Of a stretch of 64,000 bases of DNA, positions 55,683-64,000 are shown piece after piece. The notes beneath the pieces are model-generated. The model did not search any database, was not told the DNA's origin, and saw only the letters and a program-made list of their open reading frames with translations. The position numbers and the translations under genes are program-made. Within the stretch, counting starts at the first letter, position 1. Every line of letters begins with the position of its first letter. Source of the DNA: Spirogloea muscicola (lineage: Eukaryota > Streptophyta > Zygnematophyceae > Spirogloeales > Spirogloeaceae); NCBI GenBank assembly GCA_009602725.1, contig WELB01000055.1, positions 385,025-449,024 of the forward strand, in the 5' to 3' direction.

Positions 55683-58600
55683 TCAGCCGCTGAGCTGCAG
55701 TGAATAGCCCTGAGTGCCAACCTTCTCCAAATATGCGAAGTGGGACTCAAGAGCTGACCAGAACTGTCAGCAGAACATAGAAGCATACATAAGTTTGTGC
55801 TGCAGAGACAAAGGGGAGAGCTATGAAGGATGCAGCTGACAGAGTGAATAATTTCGACAGTTTGGTTGACCGTAAAATGGCATGGCATGGCAACGAAATA
55901 AGTCATACTGAGAAAATCTGTCTTTACCGCACAAGCCAGTGGGTAGTGAGGTCTTACAGATGGAAAACAATGGTAGGGGACGTTGAACTCTTCACAGGTG
56001 CGCTGCACAATAGGCTGAATACTGGGATAGTGCACGTGGCACAGAGCTGGGAAGAGATGGTGTTCTATCTGCGTAGAAGAATGGCCAGACTGTCCGCAAC
56101 ATGACATAATTGCGCCACCAGAGCATGCACACTGTTCCCTAGTGCCAAGGAAAGGGTCAGATGGGGCACGAAGGAATGGAAAGAGGTGTACAGTAACGTG
56201 CATACCTGGTAGTTGAGGCCGCCGCTGAAGTGGGTCCAGAAGAAGGAACCATGGCTGAAGTCTGTTGTCGTCGCCACCTAAGTATAAGGGAAGGATGCTT
56301 GTCATATTGTGAGCCCTTGTAGGAGAACTTGCTGCCTCATACACATGACTCATTTGCACTGAAGTAAATCTGAATTACCAATACCTGGGCAGCGGCCCAT
56401 CCTCTGGGTATTGTTGCCAATCTGCTCTCATTAGAGGGATTGAAGAACTCAGCTTCATCCACCACATGTGCCACTTGGAACATGAAAGCCAATATCCAGC
56501 CTGTCATGAGCTGTCACACAAGGTGGAGGGCAACTGTTAGTTAATGTACAAGAGATAGTCATGAGGCTCTTGTGGTCCCAAAAGCTAGTCCATTGCAGAG
56601 TGAGCCCGTTAATGACCAGCTGCTTACTGATGTAAATGCTTACTTCCTCAATATCTTACTTACCTGGGATAAGAAAAAAAGATTAAAATTGGTGAACTGT
56701 CCGTGTACACCAAAGCGACTTGGAATGACAAACATATAGGTGGCAAAGGCAGCTTTGCCTCCAAAGAAGATGATTTCCTCGATTGTTGTCATTTTTGCCA
56801 CCTGCACACTGACCAAAGTCAAGCAGCCCCTGAGTAGGGATGACTGGAAGCAGCTTGTGCACTGGTGTTTCATTCAGTACATCAGCACTACTACAGCAGC
56901 TGTCTGCAGGTCCTTACATCTCATCTGCAAAGCTTTATCACATTGTCAAGCATCGAGTGTAGAAGTCATACGAGCCAATCTTGCCAGAGAAGTAGGCACT
57001 GAAGTCATCTACGAAGATGCTTTTGATGGCTAGAAGGCCATACAGTGCGCCGAGGTAATACTTCTGCATATGTAAGAGAACCCAGAGCTTTAGATGCACA
57101 ATGATCACCAGCAGCTTTTTCCATAGTATTGAACCTGATATGCACCTGCATTGCTGCATGCAGAAGATATGACCCAGGACGTTGCCCAGCCTGCATGCTA
57201 TATGCCTGCACTGTTGCCCAAGGAATGCAAATCTTTGCACCTGGTAAGCGTGGTACCATTGCCAAGGTTGTGCTATTGTTACTCTTCGTACATCTGGGTC
57301 TTTCACTCCTACATAAGTGAGAGCGCTTGGCAAGTGAGACTCAGCAATTTGGTATTACTGCGTGCTTTGAGCTGCCTTGCACACAACCGCAATACAAAGT
57401 CAGCAGCCACTCTCTTGCACTGATCTTCTTGCAATAAAGAGTACATAGCTTTGATATCAAGGTAATTGGGCCTTGTCAAGCCTGAGATCTGGCCAGAGTT
57501 TAGACGGGCAGAGGTCCTACTGATGTCTGGATCAAAATCGTTGACATTGGTAGAAACATGGTGTCCAACAACGTGTTGCTGCCTCCACATGAAACTGCAC
57601 CAAGTATGAGGCTACAGTGAATCAGCGTTGTTGAGTTTGTCAGGTCATTGCTGCTTTAGGCCACCTCAGCCTAGTACGAATGACCCTCTTAATGGAGCAA
57701 GGGCACTGCCAGGCTGGCAGCTGTATGTAGTATGTTTGAAGCAGAGCATAGCTCCACACATGGACTGGTCATGAGAGCAAATGCGCACACCAAGCAGCAC
57801 ACCAGTGTCTCACCTACTAGCACCAACAAGGTCCAACGATGTACTCATGAGGAAGCCCAAGTTGGTCCATCGGGAATAAGCACCTGCAAGGTGATACGCT
57901 CATTAAGCCAACCCTGCCTGTCACAAAAGTTTGACCAGGTAAATAACGACAACCTTCTAAGCTTATCACTAAAAGAGCTGCATTGAGAAGTCTGAGCAGT
58001 TGCAGGACCAAGTGCCGAGATCAATTATGCTAGGCAGCGGTATGCACACGGGAGCTTTGCACCAAGTCTGCAACTAAGCCTTTGTAAGCACTTGTCTTCC
58101 AATCCATGTCGTGGTTCTTCCAGCCCAGCTCACTATGGAGTGTTCTACTAACCATGATTGGCATCATGTTGGATTGAGACGCCAACTTCAGCAGCCAGAA
58201 CACCCATCCCAAGAGCCGCACTCAACATCAGTAGAGTGTTCTCGAAGTAAAAGAATGTAGCAATATAGCACATGATGTAGCCAGCGCAAATGAGGAAGGT
58301 CTTGATAAACATGTGGGGATGAGACCTGGAATCGACCTGCCAACCATCCCGTCGTGCACCAAGAGGCAAGTTAGTGAATCTTCTCAGCAGCTCGCTTGTA
58401 ACATGTCAGATTTCTGGCACTTCGCAGCAGAGTCTGCATTTACTGCATATGACTTAGGGTAGGATTTGATACTGTCTGGAGCCAAAGAGAGCTGCACCTT
58501 TTGCTCCTGGAAGTAGGCCTCTACTCGTCTCTTCAATATAGTGTAGAAGTCCCTTGCACCGTCGTCCTCGCTGTACCTCAAAAGGCGTGAGGTGGCGTCT

Positions 58601-59554
58601 CTGTCTCCCTGATAATCTACCCTTCCTATGCAGTATCTGTCCAACAGCTTTCTGCAAGAAGCACAGAAGAAGAGTAATTTGGCTCTGAGACACTGCGATC
58701 AGGGCCATCTGCATGTACAGGCAGTTCCAACAATTTCAAGAAGAATTGACAGTTCTGGTTGCTACTTGTCAACAGGCCTCAGTGCTTTGTAACCTGGAGA
58801 TCTTGGCAACTCCCAGGCTGCTGTCATCAAGCAGGAGAAGGCATAGCAAGCTGCCTGCACAGAATTTGTTCACCGCAAAGGCACAACAAGTGCAACAATG
58901 CCTGCTGGTACTAAGCTTGCCTGACATAAAGGGGATGGTAGGACTCAAATAGTTGCGTGCAATCACCCCCAGCCTTGACGTATATCAAGCTGCCCCCTGG
59001 ATGCCGCGGAACCCTGCAAGAACACTCCAGCGACTGTTCTTGCTGAGACACTATTTCCTGCTGAGACACAATACATCTTTGGCAGCCAACTGGGGCAACA
59101 CTGACTAGCTCGTTGCTAGGTTGTCAGATTGTGCAGAAAAGGCGTGAGACGTTCTAAAGACTGCATTCTGCAGTCTACTGCATCCGAAGCAGACGATGCT
59201 GCCAACTGCAGACTGTGAACATGTCTTGAGCCAATGCCTACTGCAAGTGCACAAATGCTTTACATACACGAGCAAGATGTAGAGCGGGACGACAGACCAG
59301 GCTGTGACGTCGTAGACAAAGCCACGGATGATGAGCCAGCAGTCGTTGGGGCTCGCGTGGCGCGCGACCTCTGCAGACGAGAAGGCGCGCAAGTCGCTGT
59401 ACCCAGCTGCCTCGACGGGCGACTTGGCCCCGCCGTCTCTGCCGCCGCCGCGGGTGTCGACGCGGCGGGCGCGGAGGCCATCCAGCACGGCGTCGTGGTC
59501 GACGGGGGCCGCCGCCGCGCCGCCCGCCTCCCGCGCCGCCAGATGCGGCGCCAT
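55683..59554 (-). CDS. Cytochrome b5-fused front-end fatty-acid desaturase (delta-5/delta-6 type)
   Basis: ER-membrane enzyme adding a double bond between the carboxyl end and an existing double bond of polyunsaturated fatty acids. Thirteen exons: 59554-59298, 59013-58921, 58651-58444, 58336-58153, 57883-57814, 57594-57521, 57308-57241, 57063-56972, 56808-56664, 56510-56385, 56277-56206, 56068-55958 and 55763-55683, exactly in phase, 526 residues. The N-terminal cytochrome b5 domain has DCWLIIRGFVYDVT and heme-loop HPGG (about 90-93). Histidine boxes: HDANHG (about 242-247), HVVGHH (about 277-282), and QIEHH (about 463-467), where Q replaces the first His as in front-end enzymes and is split by an intron. 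SSFMWRQQHVVGHH and DDFSAYF match C20 delta-5-type desaturases of algae and protists better than sphingolipid delta-8 enzymes. Regiospecificity cannot be read from sequence. The second intron uses a GC donor (CAG/GCAAGC). Confidence 0.95.
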
Positions 59555-59689
59555 GGCCAGTGGGCCTCCGGCTGGCCTCAAGCAGCTCAGAAGCCGATCG
59601 GAGCCTTTCCAAAAGTATCTGCCCATCCGGTGGATCCGTCCTGGCTCGAGGCTGTTGGCCCGGGCTGTGCCCTTCACTCGGGGCACTTT

Positions 59690-60100
59690 ACCGGTCGAGT
59701 CGACATGGCCCCCGTCAGCACGGCTGCCCCCGCTCTGTGGCACCTCCGGCCCTCCTAGTATAGGGCGTCTTTTCATGTAGCCACATTCTTTGCGCTGCAT
59801 TCTTTGCACTTTCTGCATTTTCTGCCTGAACAATGTAATGGCTTGAATTGGCCTCGCTTTAATTTCATGCGCACCGCGCGCCTTCTCTCTCGTTTTCGTG
59901 GCGGCGCTCCAGCTCCCCAAGTTAGCTTGTCAGATTTGTTTGTGCTCACCCGTGGGTACTAATGTCATCTTAGGTACCTTAGATTAGGTCTCCGTGTTAT
60001 GTAGCATTGTTTAGTCTGCACTCGACTCTGCCTGAACAATGTATTGGCTTGAATTGGCCTCCCTTTCAATTCATGCGCCCCGCGCGCCTTCTCTCTCTCG
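59690..60100 (+). repeat. Minisatellite-related piece plus LINE-type tails; twin of 15228-15414
   Basis: 59695-59757 matches the 1940-2345 minisatellite unit ('ccgctctgtggcacctccgg'). 59835-59890 carries the 'gaattggcctc...gcgcgccttctctct' module. 59910-60096 is the near-identical partner of 15228-15414. No gene; this is the upstream side of the desaturase. Confidence 0.8.
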
Positions 60101-60299
60101 GGGACCACCTGATTCTCGCTGCGGCGAAGACGTGGCCCGCTGCTCGTCAGCCACCGTGGCAGCGTGAGGGGATCGCATTGGCTTGGTTGTTGCCATGTTG
60201 GCACCACGCTTGCCCCGCCGCCGTTGCCGACACACGTCGATAGTGGGTAAAGCATACAATTTGTTTGTTGCGACAAATTGAGCTCCCATTAGAGCATTC

Positions 60300-61070
60300 T
60301 GGCATCCTCAAACCTCCTTTCTTTCTTTCTTTGGGCCTTGTCCTTTCTTCTTCGGGCTGCCCTTTCACATTGCAAAAGCTACTTCTTTTACAGCCCTCGA
60401 CCCCTCCACACATTGCTGGCCACGCAGTGGGAGGTGCTGAGCAGAGAAAGCTCCGACACTACTCTGACTACCCCCGCAGCGACCACCTTCTCCCGGCCGC
60501 AATCGGCACTTTCGGCTGCTTGGGTCCTCGCTTCCTTACCCTACTTGAGAACATAGCGAGTCTGGGATATGCACGACGCGAGGATATGCTTCCAGCCCAG
60601 ATGGGTATGCCGGCTGCCTGTATGTCATTTTTGCGACGTCGACTGTCAGCTTGTCTGCAGCGAGCTCAGGCTCATGCGTTGCATCAGAAAGCTGGTCGAG
60701 CCTTGGCTGGTAGTTCGAGAGCTTGTCGATTGCCATCCGGTATTCGAGCATCAGTTAGCGACCTCTATGTGCTGACTCGTGGTTACTGAGCGGGTCGGCT
60801 TAGCAGCAGGTGACGTGCATTTGTCAATGTGCTTGCCTTTGTACTTGGCCACACATGGCCTCCCCATCTCTAAAGACACACATCATTCCTTTGGACGTAC
60901 TTCCATTCATTCTGGGGGAGCTTACTTCTCTGATGGAGGCAGTGGCTGTCAAAGAAGACGTGCGACCGAACAGGGCAGCTGCTGTGAGGACTCAGCCAAG
61001 AAGATGGACAAGATTAAGGGCAAGAGGTGCCCATAAAGGAAGACGACTAAACGTTGAGCGACTGTATTGA
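60300..61070 (+). mobile_element. Best-preserved LINE-type ORF2 C-terminus with family-A tail
   Basis: An open frame of 174 codons ends at 60789. Its C-terminal 120 residues read KLRHYSDYPRSDHLLPAAIG, TFGCLGPRFLTLLENIASL, FLRRRLSACLQRAQAHALHQ and SVSDLYVLTRGY. The pattern (charged start, GxFGxL, RR(L/I)S..LQRA.A..) is the extreme C-terminus of plant and algal non-LTR retrotransposon ORF2, beyond the reverse transcriptase. The family-A tail and more GGGCTG units follow. No RT or endonuclease domain remains, so it is 5'-truncated. Confidence 0.8.
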
Positions 61071-62147
61071 CTTATCCCAGTAGGCTCTAGCAGCAAAACA
61101 GGCTTGCAAATCTCAGGCAGCTCTTCCGAATCGGTGGATGGGTGTAAAGGCCAGACGATGGAGGTCGAGAAAGTTGGATATGGAATGGTCCTCAAACGAG
61201 GGGTGACCATTAAGGATGGCCGCTCAGTAACCTGCAGCCGCAAGTGTTGAATGTAAGCAGCCAAAAAGGGCTTGCCGCGCCATTTCCCTAGGAGGCGGCA
61301 GGGGCATTGCTAGCACACAAAAAAGAGAAGCAGTCCTTCCAAATGGGCAGATGCAAGGAACCAGCCCAGGAGTGCCGCAGGTGAACTAAAGTCGCATGTA
61401 CACCAGAGCTTGAGAGCCTACGACATCCTGCCCGCCTGGCTGTCATCAATACACTGTGCATTATGCAAGTTGGTGGAAACGGTCAAGTCATCAATCCTTG
61501 GGCGCCTTGTGGACAGTTTATGGCAGCGGGACAACCCAGCTATTACCAGATGATCACATCCTTGCATCGGGTGGCAGGACAGCATCGGCTCTGTGTTATG
61601 TGCTTGTGCAAGTAGCACTACCCAGAGCCTTTCAAAGCTGCTATGATTATCGAAACCATCAAGGATCAATCACGTTTTGGGGATTGCAGCAAATACTTGC
61701 AAATTGGTAGTCTGCAGCCACTTCAGACAAGAGCATCGCGATTGCAGACAGGTTGCTGTGGAGATAGCGTTCCAGTGAATTTAAGCGCCTTGTCACATGA
61801 CCATACCAATGACAATAAACGCACCAGTCAAGCAGATACAGATGAACCAAGGAGTGAAACAGTGTGTCAATTGGCGAACTCAGTCTCCCTCATCTTCTTC
61901 TGTGAGATACAACTGATGGATAAATTCCGAAATATGCGTCAGAGTGTGATACTTGCAGGGCCTGACTGACCAAAGCATTGTTGTATTGAAACGTAAATGA
62001 GGTATTGTCTAAAGTCCAAGTTTCCATGTACATGAGAATCTGAAATAAATGATTACAAAGGCCATATCTATAAGTTCTTATCCATCATAACACACCAAAA
62101 TATTAGATAGCTATATGTTAAGTGAGAACTGCACAAGCATACTCTTA
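61071..62147. other. No gene seen; PLAC8 3' flank
   Basis: AT-richer sequence without family resemblance on either strand. The longest frame (61643-61969, +) is composition-neutral but matches nothing I know and has no splice context. Confidence 0.35.
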
Positions 62148-63439
62148 TCACTTTGCAGCAGTCATAGATTGCTGCTGGGGTGCAGACAGGGGAGCAGCCG
62201 CAACAGCAGGGCCACATGTTGCTGGGATCCTGCGGCGAATCTCGCGGCCTTCCTGGCACAGAGCACAGGGATGACAGAAGTAGTGGACAAAGCAGTCGCA
62301 CACTGCTTCACAGCTCTCACGATCACTTGTCTCGGTAACGCAGGAGCCACAACATCCACTTGACTGGTGGATCTGCTCCGCTTGCCCCTGCCCATATATA
62401 AACAGCAGAAGTAAGCAATTGGGGTGGTTTGCCAGCTCAACAATCCCTAGATATACAAATTGTTACCCCGAAGCACCTGACATGCACAGGCAGCCAGCTT
62501 GCAGAGGCGCCAAGATGTAACCAACATCTGGTGCACATCGTCTTACCTGCAGATTGTACTTGGACCGGAGCTCAGTCCTGAGCGGGAACGAAAGGCATGG
62601 GGCCAAGAAGTTGCCCTTCATGAGGAGCTTGCCAAGGACAAACAGCCCGCAATATGCCCAGCAGTTATTGAAGAAGCTGCCGGACTCATTAGGGTGGAGG
62701 CGCTCCATGTTGCTTCCATAGAGAATGCAAGGGGCAAAGGTACCCAAGGCGCCTGGAAAGAGAGGCCAGCGCGGAGTCAACGATATAAGACAATGACACG
62801 ACAACCTGAAAATGTCAATACACCTCATCACAAGATTCAGACTAACGTGAACATCAAACAAAATGAATTGCAATCAAAGTAGAGCTACTCACAAACTTCA
62901 CAATCGCTGCTGTCAAATCCATCTCCACGACCCCAGCACTCAAAAAGGCCAGTACTCCAGAGCTGCCTGTCCATTGGAATAGGGGTAGGTGCCACGGCAG
63001 GAGTTGGCATGGGTGGAGGATCTGTACAGAAAGCCGGTGGAGTAAGTAAGCTGGCAATCAGCAGCTCCACAAACGAATCACTTTAGCCGACTACAATCCA
63101 ATGGCAAACAGCAGCGGCAAAAGCACCATGCGATATACGTCGAATTGCTTAACATCAAGGCAACATCATAGCAAATGCCACAGCTACTTTGAAGCAGCCG
63201 GCAGCATGTCGAACACCAGTCCCTCACACACTGGTCATGAAATGACGTCCTGAGTGAGGCATTACAGTTGCACATACAACAGGAAGGCTTCTGGGTGCGA
63301 AGTGGCGTCAGGCACCGGTGTTAAGCCGCAGGTTGGCGGACATACGCTCTAGTGCAGCCTTGGCCTCGGGCTCCTTCTCGCCGGCGTACAGGCGAGTCTC
63401 CTCGGCCGAAAGCAGCGGGGCGCTCTCCTGGCCAGCCAT
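62148..63439 (-). CDS. PLAC8-family cysteine-rich membrane protein
   Basis: PLAC8 (cell number regulator / plant cadmium resistance) proteins sit at the plasma membrane and affect organ size or divalent-metal and Ca2+ handling. Four exons: 63439-63316, 63021-62893, 62752-62547 and 62372-62148, in phase, 227 residues. The N-terminus is soluble and ends in a Pro-rich linker (PPPMPTPAVAPTPIP). The domain starts WSTGLFECWGRG, then CEVCALGTFAPCILYGSNME, a hydrophobic stretch NNCWAYCGLFVLGKLL, and the C-terminal hallmark CHPCALCQEGREIRRR. The family's usual CCxxxxCPC is represented here by C..C..GTFAPC. A short Ala/Gln tail ends the protein. Function in this organism is inferred only at family level. 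Confidence 0.9.
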
Positions 63440-64000
63440 GGCGGCGGTGGCGGCGGTGGCGGCGGCGCGGAGGCGGCGGCGGGGCGGCGGCTCCGGGCGC
63501 GGCGGCGACGACGTGCGGCAGGGGAAGGCGCGCGGGGAGCACGAGGGAATGAACGGTGACAACTGATGGGACTTTGGAGGGGGTCAATGGGGTTTCTTCG
63601 TGGGGGGCGCGCGGCCGAGGCGGGGTTATCAAAGCGGGGGTATTGATAAGCGGGGCGGGAATGGGAGGGCCCATCGCGAACCTGCGGGGGGGCCACTGAG
63701 GGGCCGCCAACGCGGGAATGCTGACGCGCTGGGATTCGACGACGGTTTTTCCGGACGCGGGCTTGCAGCGCAGCCGGCGGGCCGGGCCGGCCGCCCAGCG
63801 CACCCGGGCCGAAGCTTCGGCCGCCCACGCCCCGGCGACGGGAGCCGTTTGCGGGCGCCGTCTCCGGGCAGTTTGCCGTCTGGGCCGCGGTTATCCGAGT
63901 CCGGGGTTGAGGCTCCCGGTGTCGACCAGCCAAGGCGAGCCGGAGTTGGACGCTGGTCCGCGCGGCCGCCGCGGCCGCCGCGGCCGTCGCGGCCGCCGCG
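63440..64000. promoter_or_regulatory. GC island upstream of PLAC8, ending in CGCGGCCGC repeats
   Basis: GC-rich 5' flank of PLAC8 with CGG-rich sequence at about 63440-63500. The last 40 bases are tandem CCGCGGCCG units, many overlapping NotI-like words. No supported coding exon. Confidence 0.45.

Noticed and set aside
1-64000. Prokaryotic defence system, CRISPR array, phage or biosynthetic operon
   Set aside because: Every supported gene is a spliced eukaryotic gene; no direct-repeat/spacer array or operon structure is present.

Overview
The window is nuclear DNA of a green-lineage eukaryote, probably an alga. Genes are split into many short exons with GT-AG introns, most of which end in CAG. 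The gene set is plant-type: MLO, TPX2, an ERD15-like PAM2 protein, a gulonolactone-oxidase-like flavoenzyme, a plant UPF0235 protein, a PDI with a C-terminal ERp29 domain, and SCAI. A front-end polyunsaturated-fatty-acid desaturase, which flowering plants mostly lack, argues for an alga or early-diverging streptophyte. The species cannot be named from the sequence. First exons and promoters are very GC-rich with CGG/CCG runs; later exons are more AT-rich.

Layout. 1-999 (-): 5' part of an L-gulonolactone-oxidase-like gene, running off the left edge. 1480-3300: decayed repeats and a minisatellite. 3661-5939 (-): UPF0235/STEEP1-like protein, head to head across a LINE fragment with the splicing factor SYF1 (7101-12762, +). 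13492-14270 (-): ERD15-like. 15000-18480: dense LINE-type 3' fragments. 18920-20407 (-): family-16 methyltransferase. 21171-22207 (+): LYR protein. 23628-28011 (+): SCAI. 29646-30664 (-): ISD11/LYRM4. 31560-32719 (+): unrecognised membrane-anchored protein with a duplicated domain. 33143-34458 and into a gap (-): MsrA, divergent from TPX2 (35198-39713, +), with 523 unknown bases between them. 39940-44130: decayed ORFs, repeats and a minisatellite. 44427-49010 (+): MLO. 49800-51320: LINE fragment and an unexplained ORF. About 51818-55162 (+): PDI. 55683-59554 (-): desaturase. 59690-61070: repeats. 62148-63439 (-): PLAC8 protein.

These are independent nuclear genes, not an operon. Two touch mitochondrial Fe-S or respiratory assembly (ISD11 and the second LYR protein). 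Three concern redox, oxidative folding or ascorbate (gulonolactone oxidase, MsrA, PDI). SYF1 is a core splicing factor.

Repeats are dominated by 5'-truncated ends of non-LTR retrotransposons that share a C-terminal peptide ending SDLxxLTRGY and a 3' tail rich in GGGCTGG...CCAGCCC. I saw no CRISPR array, prokaryotic operon, rRNA or confident tRNA. The most novel-looking item is the duplicated-domain protein at 31560-32719. Exon models were built by eye from reading frame, splice sites and family resemblance.
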